This document shows, piece after piece, positions 1 to 6,163 of a DNA stretch of 12,583 bases. The stretch comes from an uncultured Chlamydiae bacterium (GTDB taxonomy: Bacteria; Chlamydiota; Chlamydiia; Chlamydiales; SM23-39): the NCBI GenBank assembly GCA_903909295.1, contig CAIVVG010000211.1, forward strand, positions 1 through 12,583, written 5' to 3'. The notes under the pieces were generated by a model, which worked only from the letters and a program-made list of their open reading frames with translations, was not told the origin of the DNA and did no database searches. Every line of letters starts with the position of its first letter. Position 1 is the first letter of the stretch. Both the position numbers and the translations under genes were made by a program.

Positions 1-62
1 AAATGGGGATGGTCGCAGTCGGTACCTCTGAGGGCCGTAAATGTTTTGCAGTGACCCCATTT
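1..62 (+). promoter_or_regulatory. Structured 5' leader (candidate cis-regulatory RNA) of the TerC gene
   Basis: An outer stem pairs AAATGGGG (1-8) with CCCCATTT (55-62), 8 perfect base pairs. Inside it GCA (15-17) can pair with TGC (47-49), and 20-37 forms a compact hairpin (CGGT, bulged A, CCT, loop CTG, AGG, GCCG). The 3' strand of the outer stem overlaps a terminator hairpin at 51-68, so the two folds exclude each other. That is the layout of a transcriptional ON switch. TerC-family genes are often controlled by the manganese-sensing yybP-ykoY riboswitch, but I could not match its consensus with confidence and the element is short. The upstream part may be cut off by the window edge. Confidence 0.5.
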
Positions 63-77
63 GGTCGCTTTTTCTTT
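51..77 (+). terminator. Intrinsic terminator in the TerC leader (attenuator)
   Basis: GTGACC (51-56) pairs with GGTCGC (63-68), with one G-T pair and loop CCATTT, followed directly by TTTTTCTTT (69-77). It lies only 11 bases before the TerC start and just before the ribosome binding site GAGGAA (78-83), so it would stop transcription ahead of the gene. Its 5' arm and loop contain the 3' strand of the leader's outer stem. Confidence 0.55.
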
Positions 78-88
78 GAGGAATAGAG

Positions 89-742
89 ATGTTTGAACAG
101 ATCTTTACCTTAGGCGACGTTCCCAAGGTATTTCTTCTCGCCTTCCTTGAACTCGCCCTTTCCGCAGATAATGCCGTCGTTTTGGCCCTCATCGTCCACC
201 GCCTCCCTGAAGAGCAGCGCAAAAAAGCGCTTCTCATCGGCATTGCCTCCGCCTTCCTGCTCCGAGCAGGGGCCCTCCTCGGAGCCTCCCTCTTTTTTCA
301 ATCCCACTGGCTCCAAGTACTCGGAGGCATCTACCTCGTCTACCTCGCCGTGCGCCATCTTTGGAGCAACACCCCCCCAAAAGCAACCCCTCAAGCGCGC
401 TCCTTTTGGGGCATCGTCGCCCTCATCGAGCTCTTTGACCTCGTCTTTGCCTTTGATTCGATCCTCGCAGGCGTTGCCTTCATCGACAACAACCCCTCCA
501 AACTCTGGATCGTCTACCTCGGAGGGATGATCGGCCTCGTCGGCATCCGCTTTGCCGCGACCCTCTTTGCCCGCCTCCTCAAAACCCTCCCCCAACTGGA
601 ACTCATCGCCTACGCCTTCATCTACCTAGTGGGCCTCAAACTCGCCGCCCACGCCCTGAACCTTCCCCTCTTCCCCACCGTCGCTATCCTAGCCGTACCA
701 TTATTCTGGCTCATTTGGAGGAAAAAACCATGGAAGACCTAG
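89..742 (+). CDS. TerC-family integral membrane protein (probable metal-ion exporter)
   Basis: A 217-residue, very hydrophobic protein with about seven membrane segments and the twofold internal arrangement of the TerC family (PF03741). The first acidic motif is LSADNAVVLAL (Asp27 and Asn28). The second is IELFDLVFAFDS (Glu114, Asp117, Asp123), matching the family's two ExxxDN/ExxDxxFAxDS-type motifs. TerC relatives such as Alx, YceF and MeeY export metal ions, often manganese; the substrate here is inferred only. The ATG at 89 has a ribosome binding site GAGGAA with 5 bases spacing. The stop codon overlaps the smpB start by 13 bases, so the two are probably cotranscribed. The leader carries a terminator and a competing stem, suggesting ligand-controlled expression. 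Family assignment is solid, the transported ion is not. Confidence 0.85.
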   Translation: MFEQIFTLGDVPKVFLLAFLELALSADNAVVLALIVHRLPEEQRKKALLIGIASAFLLRAGALLGASLFFQSHWLQVLGGIYLVYLAVRHLWSNTPPKATPQARSFWGIVALIELFDLVFAFDSILAGVAFIDNNPSKLWIVYLGGMIGLVGIRFAATLFARLLKTLPQLELIAYAFIYLVGLKLAAHALNLPLFPTVAILAVPLFWLIWRKKPWKT

Positions 743-1173
743 TCTCCAACCGGAGAGCACGACACGAATATGAGATCTTCGAGACCTTTGAAGCAGGCAT
801 TGTCCTCCTCGGCACCGAGATCAAGTCGCTCCGCAACCACGGCGGCGCCCTCCAAGACTCCTACATCGACGTAAGGGGAGCCGAAATGTGGATGATCAAT
901 TCCAGCATCGCCCCCTATTCCTTTGGCAACATCCACAACCACGAAGAAAAGCGCCCCCGCAAACTCCTCATGCACAAACGAGAAATCGAACGGATCCGCC
1001 GCACGATCCAAGAAAAAGGGCTCACCGTCATCCCCCTCGGCATCTTCTTTAATAAGAAGGGGATCGCCAAAGTGCGCATCGCGATTGCCAAAGGCAAACG
1101 GGACTACGACAAGCGAGAGAGTTTGAAGGCCAAAGAGGCAAAGCGCTCTGTCGAACGCGCCATGAAAGAGTGA
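730..1173 (+). CDS. smpB: SsrA (tmRNA)-binding protein SmpB
   Basis: SmpB binds tmRNA and delivers it to stalled ribosomes for trans-translation. The 147-residue protein shows the family features in order: NRRARHEYEIFETFEAGIVL near the N-terminus, then GTEIKSLR, ALQDSYIDV and NHEEKRPRKLL in the OB-fold core. It ends in a basic, lysine-rich C-terminal tail beginning DKRESLKAKEAKR, which in SmpB reaches into the mRNA channel. I chose the ATG at 730 because TTGGAGGAAAA (715-725) just upstream is a strong ribosome binding site; a TTG start at 715 would put that site inside the gene. The start overlaps the 3' end of the TerC gene, and a 12-bp hairpin terminator follows. In Chlamydia smpB lies next to dnaN and recF; here about 2.4 kb separates it from dnaN. 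Confidence 0.95.
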   Translation: MEDLVSNRRARHEYEIFETFEAGIVLLGTEIKSLRNHGGALQDSYIDVRGAEMWMINSSIAPYSFGNIHNHEEKRPRKLLMHKREIERIRRTIQEKGLTVIPLGIFFNKKGIAKVRIAIAKGKRDYDKRESLKAKEAKRSVERAMKE

Positions 1174-1229
1174 TCGGAAGCTTTTGAGACGAGCGAGTTT
1201 TTCGTCGTCCACTGATAAATCTGCCTCAC

Positions 1230-1256
1230 AAACCTCGGAGCAACGCTCCGAGGTTT
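1230..1256. terminator. Bidirectional hairpin terminator between smpB and the small secreted-protein gene
   Basis: Positions 1230-1241 (AAACCTCGGAGC) pair perfectly with 1245-1256 around a 3-base AAC loop, a 12-bp GC-rich stem. It sits between the convergent 3' ends of smpB (ends 1173) and the minus-strand gene (ends 1269), so it can serve both. The T tract after it is poor on the plus strand (TTTGAATCTCTT). Confidence 0.75.
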
Positions 1257-1268
1257 GAATCTCTTAAG

Positions 1269-1598
1269 TTACTGAGAAACTTGACCGTCAGCTGTCTGTT
1301 CAACTTCGTCTGATGGGACGACATGAGCAGCCCAATGAGCCTGTTCCATCTTGCCACTTTCGACGACATGGACGAGTTGATTCATGCTGTTTACAAAAGA
1401 AGCCTGCCACTCCGCAAGGGTGATTGTATCCTCACTTCTCTCAGGAATTGACTTCACAAACTCTGTGAGTTCCTCGCTCATCGGACAAGCGAGCTTAACT
1501 TCTACAGTTACGTAATACGGCTCTTTTCCGAGCTGTGGCTCGAGAGCCTGAACACTCAACGTCAACAAGCAAGCTAAACCAAATACTATATACTTCAC
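1269..1598 (-). CDS. Small secreted protein, paralogue A (unknown family)
   Basis: I do not recognise this family. The 109-residue product has a clear Sec signal peptide: MK, a hydrophobic run (YIVFGLACLLTLSV), then a likely signal peptidase I site after QA (about residue 19). The mature part starts LEPQLGKEPYYVTVEV and has one cysteine (LACPMSEEL), then a helical segment with TLAEWQASFVNSMNQL. Export to the periplasm or beyond is therefore likely. It starts with GTG. It is a tandem paralogue of the gene at 1699-2004: the mature domains are nearly identical through VESGKM, and this copy has eight extra residues near the C-terminus (EVEQTADGQ in place of L, before VSQ). The intergenic sequences upstream of the two copies are also homologous, so gene and promoter were duplicated together. 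Confidence 0.75.
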   Translation of the reverse strand: MKYIVFGLACLLTLSVQALEPQLGKEPYYVTVEVKLACPMSEELTEFVKSIPERSEDTITLAEWQASFVNSMNQLVHVVESGKMEQAHWAAHVVPSDEVEQTADGQVSQ

Positions 1599-1674
1599 AA
1601 TTCACTCCAGTTTTAATTGAAAGAGGCCTAGAATACCACTCTCCTTTATATCGGGTCAAGCGAGGAAGGGGGGG

Positions 1675-1694
1675 CCTTAATGCCCAAATTCTCA
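1675..1694 (+). repeat. Duplicated copy of the fic gene start
   Basis: CCTTAATGCCCAAATTCTCA at 1675-1694 is identical over 20 bases to 2144-2163, which spans the start codon of the fic gene. Here the copied ATG (1680) leads into the 3' end of paralogue B instead of a fic frame. It looks like the scar of a tandem duplication whose unit ran from the 3' end of the secreted-protein gene to just inside fic. Confidence 0.7.
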
Positions 1695-1698
1695 GAAG

Positions 1699-2004
1699 TC
1701 ACTGAGAAACCAGATCCGATGGGACGATGTTGGCATTCCAAAGAGAGCCCTGCATCTTGCCACTTTCGACTAAGCGGATCAGTTGATTCATGCTATTTAC
1801 GAAAGCAGCTTGCCACTCGGCAAGGCTTGTAGAATTCTCACTTCTCTCTGGCACAGACTTCACGAACTCTGCGAGCTCTTCGCTCATCGGACAAGCCAGC
1901 TGAACCTCTACAGTTACGTAATACGGCTCTTTTCCGAGTCGCGGTTCGAGCGCCTGAGCGTTCAGGGCCAGCAAGCAAACTACACCCAATAATACAGCTT
2001 TCAC
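1699..2004 (-). CDS. Small secreted protein, paralogue B (unknown family)
   Basis: The 101-residue paralogue of the 1269-1598 gene, also of no family I can name. It has an N-terminal signal peptide (MK, then AVLLGVVCLLALNA, predicted cleavage after QA), followed by LEPRLGKEPYYVTVEV, the single mature cysteine in LACPMSEEL, and LAEWQAAFVNSMNQLI. The start is GTG with AGAGGTGG upstream as ribosome binding site. It is transcribed away from the fic gene, and the 145-base gap between them carries 25-bp direct repeats. The conserved core and diverged C-terminus (SLWNANIVPSDL against AHWAAHVVPSDE) suggest the copies are under selection rather than decaying. The position between smpB and a Fic gene gives no clear functional clue. 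Confidence 0.75.
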   Translation of the reverse strand: MKAVLLGVVCLLALNAQALEPRLGKEPYYVTVEVQLACPMSEELAEFVKSVPERSENSTSLAEWQAAFVNSMNQLIRLVESGKMQGSLWNANIVPSDLVSQ

Positions 2005-2071
2005 AATCCACCTCTATTTCGAGTTAAAAAGGGCCAGCGTACCACCCTCCTCCATATTGGGTCAATCTGGG

Positions 2072-2127
2072 CTTAACTCCCAAAAAGTTGCAAAAAGCGT
2101 GCCTTAAATCCCAAAAAGTTGCAAAAA
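2072..2127 (+). repeat. Two 25-bp direct repeats in the fic promoter region
   Basis: 2072-2096 and 2103-2127 match at 24 of 25 positions. Each reads CTTAA, two variable bases, then CCCAAAAAGTTGCAAAAA (the second variable base is T in both). The period is 31 bp, about three helical turns. A third partial copy, CTTAATGCCCAAA, starts at 2145, 42 bp further on, and contains the fic start codon. The core includes the palindrome TTGCAA. The layout suits a protein binding one face of the helix; the AbiEi-like N-terminus of the adjacent Fic protein is a candidate binder. Confidence 0.6.
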
Positions 2128-2148
2128 TAGGGTAAAAGAGGTCCCTTA

Positions 2149-3612
2149 ATGCCCAAATTCTCACACGAGGTCTTTGTCTCCGACGCTTCCCTGGCCCCCC
2201 TCGTATCTCGAGAAATGAAAGGAGGGCGTCTCCGTAAGCTGGGAAGCCGCGTCTATACGACCAATTTGAAAGAGCGCCCCGAGCTCCTCGTGCGTCGCCA
2301 TATGTGGTTCTTGGTCGAAGGCCTTTTTCCAGGGGCCCTCATCGCCGACCGGACAGCCCTCGAACACCGACCGACCCCCGACGGAACTGTTTTTATCATC
2401 TCTACGAAGAAAAGACCCGTTCAATTGCCAGGCCTCTCCATCTGTCCACGCAAGGGAGAGCCCCCTCTCCAAGAAGACAAGCCCTTCATGGGAGGGCTTT
2501 ATCTCTCCTGTCCAGCGAGGGCCTATTTAGAGAATTTACGCCCCACTCGTATTAGGCGGGGAGCTGAGTCGAGAACCCTTTCCAGACAAAAAATTGAGGA
2601 AAACCTGGAGAACCTCCTTCAGATTGCAGGAGTAGAAGCACTCCAAACACTCAGGGATGAGGCGCGTAAAATAGCCCTTTTGCTCCACGCTGAAAAGGAG
2701 TTCAAAGCGCTCGACGCGCTCATTGGCACCCTTCTAGGAACACGTAAAGCAGTACTCATCTCTTCGAGTGCAATAGCCCGCTCCCAAGGAGCTCTCTACG
2801 ACGCCAAAAGGCTGGAACGGTTTCAAAATCTCTATGAAGCGCTGATGACCAGTGTATCTGTGCCGCGCCCAGCCCCTTCTAATACAGGCACTGCCCTCCC
2901 CTTTTTCGAAGCCTATTTTTCTAACTTCATCGAAGGCACTGAGTTTGGTGTGGACGAAGCTGCATCCATCGTGTTCCGAGGAAAAATCCCCAAGGACCGC
3001 CCCGCAGATGCCCATGACATCATTGGCACTTATGCTCTCACCTCGGATACCCAAGAGATGCATCGCATTCCCCAGACCAGTGACGAGCTGATTTCCCTCC
3101 TCCGAAAGCGCCACGCGCAACTGATGCACGGGCGCCCAGACATGAGACCCGGAGAGTTCAAAAGAGTCCCCAACCAAGCGGGCTCCACTCTCTTTGTGGC
3201 GCCCGAACTGGTCGAAGGGACCTTGAGACAAGGATTCCAATGGCTGCGCTCTCTCGACACCCCCTTCAAACGAGCTGTCTATATGATGTTTCTCATTGCG
3301 GAAGTCCATCCCTTTGCCGACGGCAACGGAAGGTGTGGCCGCATCATGATGAATGCGGAGCTCATCGCGGCCAGCGAAATGCGCATCATCGTCCCTACGA
3401 TTTTCAGGACCGAGTATCTCTCCGCGCTCAAAGCCCTCACGCACAATGCCCAAGCAACGCCGCTCATCCGTTCCTTAAGCTTTGCTCACAATTACACCTC
3501 CAAGATTGACTGGAGCGATTACAAAAAAGCAAAGCAGATGTTGATGGACACACATGCCTTTGAAGACTCCCAGCAAGCAGACTTGGATGGAGTGCGGTTA
3601 ATTCTCCCTTGA
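2149..3612 (+). CDS. AbiEi-like antitoxin domain fused to a class II Fic domain
   Basis: A 487-residue protein. Residues about 10-135 resemble the AbiEi antitoxin/regulator fold: a winged-helix end with wing (SREMKGGRLRKLGSRVYT), then GALIADRTALEH, a strand-rich stretch TVFIISTKKRPVQLPGL and the YLSCPARAYLENLRPTR region. A helical linker follows. The C-terminal half is a Fic domain with the complete catalytic motif HPFADGNGRCGR (His387-Arg398), which normally transfers AMP from ATP to a target hydroxyl. An N-terminal inhibitory helix motif SNFIEG (Ser258, Glu262, Gly263) fits the (S/T)xxxE(G/N) consensus, so the enzyme is probably self-inhibited (class II). ATG 2149 has AGAGG upstream with suitable spacing. 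Target and physiological role are unknown; it could act as a regulator, a toxin-antitoxin-like switch or a host-directed enzyme. No secretion signal is visible. Confidence 0.85.
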   Translation: MPKFSHEVFVSDASLAPLVSREMKGGRLRKLGSRVYTTNLKERPELLVRRHMWFLVEGLFPGALIADRTALEHRPTPDGTVFIISTKKRPVQLPGLSICPRKGEPPLQEDKPFMGGLYLSCPARAYLENLRPTRIRRGAESRTLSRQKIEENLENLLQIAGVEALQTLRDEARKIALLLHAEKEFKALDALIGTLLGTRKAVLISSSAIARSQGALYDAKRLERFQNLYEALMTSVSVPRPAPSNTGTALPFFEAYFSNFIEGTEFGVDEAASIVFRGKIPKDRPADAHDIIGTYALTSDTQEMHRIPQTSDELISLLRKRHAQLMHGRPDMRPGEFKRVPNQAGSTLFVAPELVEGTLRQGFQWLRSLDTPFKRAVYMMFLIAEVHPFADGNGRCGRIMMNAELIAASEMRIIVPTIFRTEYLSALKALTHNAQATPLIRSLSFAHNYTSKIDWSDYKKAKQMLMDTHAFEDSQQADLDGVRLILP

Positions 3613-3638
3613 CAAGGACCCCTGTTATTCGATATTTT
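3609..3638 (+). promoter_or_regulatory. Probable sigma-70 promoter of dnaN-recF
   Basis: TTGACA (3609-3614), a perfect -35 box, overlaps the fic stop codon. It is followed after 17 bases by ATATTT or, with one base either way, GATATT/TATTTT as a -10 box around 3631-3638. Transcription would start near 3643, about 20 bases before the dnaN start. Confidence 0.5.
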
Positions 3639-3664
3639 TGGTCCAACTTATCAGGGGTTCTTCA

Positions 3665-4807
3665 ATGAAGGTAGTTGTCTCCAAAATCGATCTCGTCAAT
3701 CTCATCGGGAAAATTCAGAGCGTCGTCTCTACAAAACCGGCCATCCCGATCCTTTCCAACGTCCTTTTGAAGGCAAAAAATGACCAACTGATCATCTGCG
3801 CTACCGACCTCACTGTGAGCATGCGTTGCTTTATAGAGGCCAAAGTCGTGGAAGAGGGGGCAATTGCCCTCCCCGCGCGCCGCTTTTTCCAGCTCGTCCG
3901 CGAACTCACTGCGCCGCAGATCAAAATCAGCTCGCACACAGGCGAAATCGCCGAGATCACCACAGGCACTTCTGTCTTTAAGATCAACGGCATGAGCGAA
4001 ACAGAATTCCCCGCTCTCCCCGACCTCGCTGGCTCACCTGAGTTGACGCTGGCTAGCTCGGTACTGAAAGAGGTTTTTTCCAAAACCGCTTTTTCCGCCG
4101 CGCGCGAAGATAGCCGCTATATGCTCAATGGCGTACAAGTGCAAATCTCCCAGCAAAAAGCGACCTTCATCGGCACTGATGGCAAACGATTGGCAAAGGT
4201 GATCGCCCCCGTCCAGATCGACCCCTCGATTCAGGGCACTTACGTCATCCCTCTCAAAGCGGTCGAAGAGATGACCAAAATGTTGGGCGATGGCGATGAA
4301 GAGGTCTCCTTGAATTTAACCCATGACAAAATCTCTTTGGAGAGCGGCTCGCTCACCTTGATCGCCAAACTGCTGTCGGGCCAGTATCCCGATGTCGAGA
4401 GAGTCATCCCGGCCAAAGTGAGCCAGAACTTCGCCATCCATCGAGACGAGCTCATCTCTTTGCTCAAACAAGTTTCCCTCTTCACCTCCGACACCACCAG
4501 CTCCGTTCGCTTTACGTTTGAAACGGGACAGTTGCACCTGGCTGCGATGAGCAGCGACATCGGCGAGGGGCGCGTTAGCATGCCGGTCGATTACGCCGGT
4601 GCGAAGATGGAAATCGCCTTCAACCCCTTCTTCTTCGTCGATATTCTCCGCCATAGCAAAGACGAGACGATCCGTTTTGGCCTCAATGACACTCACAACC
4701 CCGGAGTGATCACCGATTCAACGCAGGCCCTCTTCGTCATTATGCCCATGCGTTTGAATGAGCTGCAGGCTCCTCGTAAAGAGCCCGCTGTCGCCGATGT
4801 TTCTTAA
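3665..4807 (+). CDS. dnaN: DNA polymerase III subunit beta (sliding clamp)
   Basis: DnaN is the ring-shaped clamp that holds DNA polymerase III on its template. The 380-residue product has the expected length and three-domain make-up. It begins MKVVVSKIDLVNLIGKIQSV with KPAIPILSNVLLKA, contains GTDGKRLAKV in the middle domain, and ends with the conserved VITDSTQALFVIMPMRLN, whose MPMR/L end forms part of the partner-binding cleft. I chose ATG 3665 because the clamp family begins here and AGGGG (3653-3657) is a good ribosome binding site. A TTG at 3638 would add nine unconserved residues. The gene overlaps recF by 11 bases. A 9-bp inverted repeat (3616-3624 with 3652-3660) could hide the ribosome binding site, but only in transcripts reading through from fic. 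Confidence 0.96.
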   Translation: MKVVVSKIDLVNLIGKIQSVVSTKPAIPILSNVLLKAKNDQLIICATDLTVSMRCFIEAKVVEEGAIALPARRFFQLVRELTAPQIKISSHTGEIAEITTGTSVFKINGMSETEFPALPDLAGSPELTLASSVLKEVFSKTAFSAAREDSRYMLNGVQVQISQQKATFIGTDGKRLAKVIAPVQIDPSIQGTYVIPLKAVEEMTKMLGDGDEEVSLNLTHDKISLESGSLTLIAKLLSGQYPDVERVIPAKVSQNFAIHRDELISLLKQVSLFTSDTTSSVRFTFETGQLHLAAMSSDIGEGRVSMPVDYAGAKMEIAFNPFFFVDILRHSKDETIRFGLNDTHNPGVITDSTQALFVIMPMRLNELQAPRKEPAVADVS

Positions 4808-5855
4808 GTCGCTGTATTTAAAGAACTTCCGCAGCTACACCGAGGCGGAGGTCTCCTTTCAGCCCGGCCTCAATCTGATTCTAGGAGAAAACGCCCAAGG
4901 GAAGACCAACCTCTTGGAGGCGATCTACCTCATCAGTACGGGCCGCTCTTTCCGGACGCAAACACTCCAAGAACTCATTCGGGAGGGAACTCCCTGTTTC
5001 TACCTCGCAGCGGAAGTCGTCCAAGCGGGGGTGGCGCAAACGATTCAACTCTCCTTTGACGGACAAAAAAGACACCTGCAAATCGCCGCCAACACCTACA
5101 GCTCATTCCAGACCCTCTTAGGTGGACTACCGCTTATCCTCTACACCCCTCAAGATACCGAGCTCGTCACCGGAGCCCCCGCTGCAAGGCGCCGCTTCTT
5201 CAACCTCCACCTGGCCCAGAGCGATCCCCTCTATGTCCACCACTTGAGCAGGTTTTGGCGCGCAATGCAACAACGCAACTGTTTGCTCAGGAAAAAAGAT
5301 CTTAAAAGTCTCGATTGCTGGGAAGAGGAGATGGCGATTTCAGGAGTGTACTTACAACAAGCGCGCCTTGGGTTAATTCAAGAATTAAAACACCCTCTCT
5401 CTCTCAAGAGCGTTGTCCTTTCCGGGAACCGAGAAGAGCACGAGCTCCGCTTCCACCCCTCCTACCCTGCCACAAAAGAGGGCTATCTCCAACAGTTGCA
5501 CAAACACCGCTACCGAGAGATGGATTTAGGGATGACTTTGACAGGCCCCCACCGCGATGACGTGACCCTGCTCATTGAAGGAAAGCCCGCGCGCTTCTTC
5601 GCCAGCGAAGGGCAAAAAAAGACCCTCGTCGCGGCGCTCCGCCTAGCCGAATGGGAACGCCTCAAAGAGCGACTCGGGATGCCCCCTCTCATGGGCGTAG
5701 ACGATCTGGGGCTCCACCTCGATGGCCACCGCCTCGCGACGCTGCAAGAGGAGCTGGCGCGTTTGAGCCAGGTGTTCATCACCACGCCCCTGCCAGGGGG
5801 GCTTTTCCCCGAAGCGCACCGCATTGAAATTGCGAATGGCGCAATTGCGTGTTGA
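4797..5855 (+). CDS. recF: DNA replication and repair protein RecF
   Basis: RecF is an SMC-like ATPase that helps load RecA at single-strand gaps. The 352-residue product has the Walker A motif GENAQGKT (Gly30-Thr37), the early LKNFRSY segment typical of RecF, a QDTELVTGAPAARRRFFN region, LTGPHRDD and the ABC signature SEGQKKTL. The Walker B/D-loop region reads LMGVDDLGLHLD, whereas most RecF proteins have DDxxSELD; the two aspartates remain but the SE pair is replaced. ATG 4797 is chosen because homologous RecF starts with MFLKSL-like residues; it overlaps the dnaN end by 11 bases, which points to translational coupling. A more upstream start at 4758 would lie inside dnaN and has no support. 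Confidence 0.95.
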   Translation: MFLKSLYLKNFRSYTEAEVSFQPGLNLILGENAQGKTNLLEAIYLISTGRSFRTQTLQELIREGTPCFYLAAEVVQAGVAQTIQLSFDGQKRHLQIAANTYSSFQTLLGGLPLILYTPQDTELVTGAPAARRRFFNLHLAQSDPLYVHHLSRFWRAMQQRNCLLRKKDLKSLDCWEEEMAISGVYLQQARLGLIQELKHPLSLKSVVLSGNREEHELRFHPSYPATKEGYLQQLHKHRYREMDLGMTLTGPHRDDVTLLIEGKPARFFASEGQKKTLVAALRLAEWERLKERLGMPPLMGVDDLGLHLDGHRLATLQEELARLSQVFITTPLPGGLFPEAHRIEIANGAIAC

Positions 5856-5880
5856 AGAAAATACTTCAACATTTTAAAAT
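5851..5880 (+). terminator. Weak hairpin terminator at the recF end
   Basis: GTTGAAG (5851-5857) pairs with CTTCAAC (5864-5870) around AAAATA, followed by ATTTTAAAAT. The stem overlaps the recF stop codon. It is only 7 bp, AT-rich, and has four Ts, so termination may be partial. Confidence 0.45.
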
Positions 5881-5892
5881 ACTGTCTTTGAG

Positions 5893-6096
5893 GTGAAAAT
5901 AAGCCACGAGCTGAAGTTCTTCCTAGTGAGATTGTTTACGCTACTCCTCCTGACCCCTATCATGGGCTTTTTTCTTCTTCGTTACTTTGAATATTTTGAA
6001 AAAATTTGGAAAACCAATGACCGGAGAAAAAAATGGCTCGTGACGTGCGGTATTTTCTTTCTGCTAGGTTGTATGGGTGGATGGCTTCAGTTGTAG
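5893..6096 (+). CDS. Small two-helix membrane protein (hypothetical)
   Basis: A 67-residue frame I do not recognise. It encodes a short basic and hydrophilic start (MKISHELK), a first membrane segment (FFLVRLFTLLLLTPIMGFFLL), a charged loop with KTNDRRKKW, and a second membrane segment (LVTCGIFFLLGCMGGWL). The charge pattern and two helices look like a real inner-membrane microprotein rather than chance. The only usable start is GTG 5893. Its nearest purine-rich stretch, TTTGAGG, runs straight into the start, so initiation would be inefficient or the true start is missed. It lies 37 bases after recF behind a weak terminator and could be cotranscribed. Confidence 0.5.
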   Translation: MKISHELKFFLVRLFTLLLLTPIMGFFLLRYFEYFEKIWKTNDRRKKWLVTCGIFFLLGCMGGWLQL

Positions 6097-6163
6097 TAAG
6101 CACATCTATCCCAAATACGGGAATATGCCAGACGATCAATGTAATCGATACTCAGAATGAGGA

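Noticed and set aside
1..62. Fluoride (crcB) riboswitch, because of GGGGATGG
   Set aside because: The downstream CTGATG...CTCTAC-type pairing segment of that riboswitch is missing.
2072..2127. CRISPR-like repeat array
   Set aside because: Only two repeats with a 6-base gap between them; no spacers and no cas genes.
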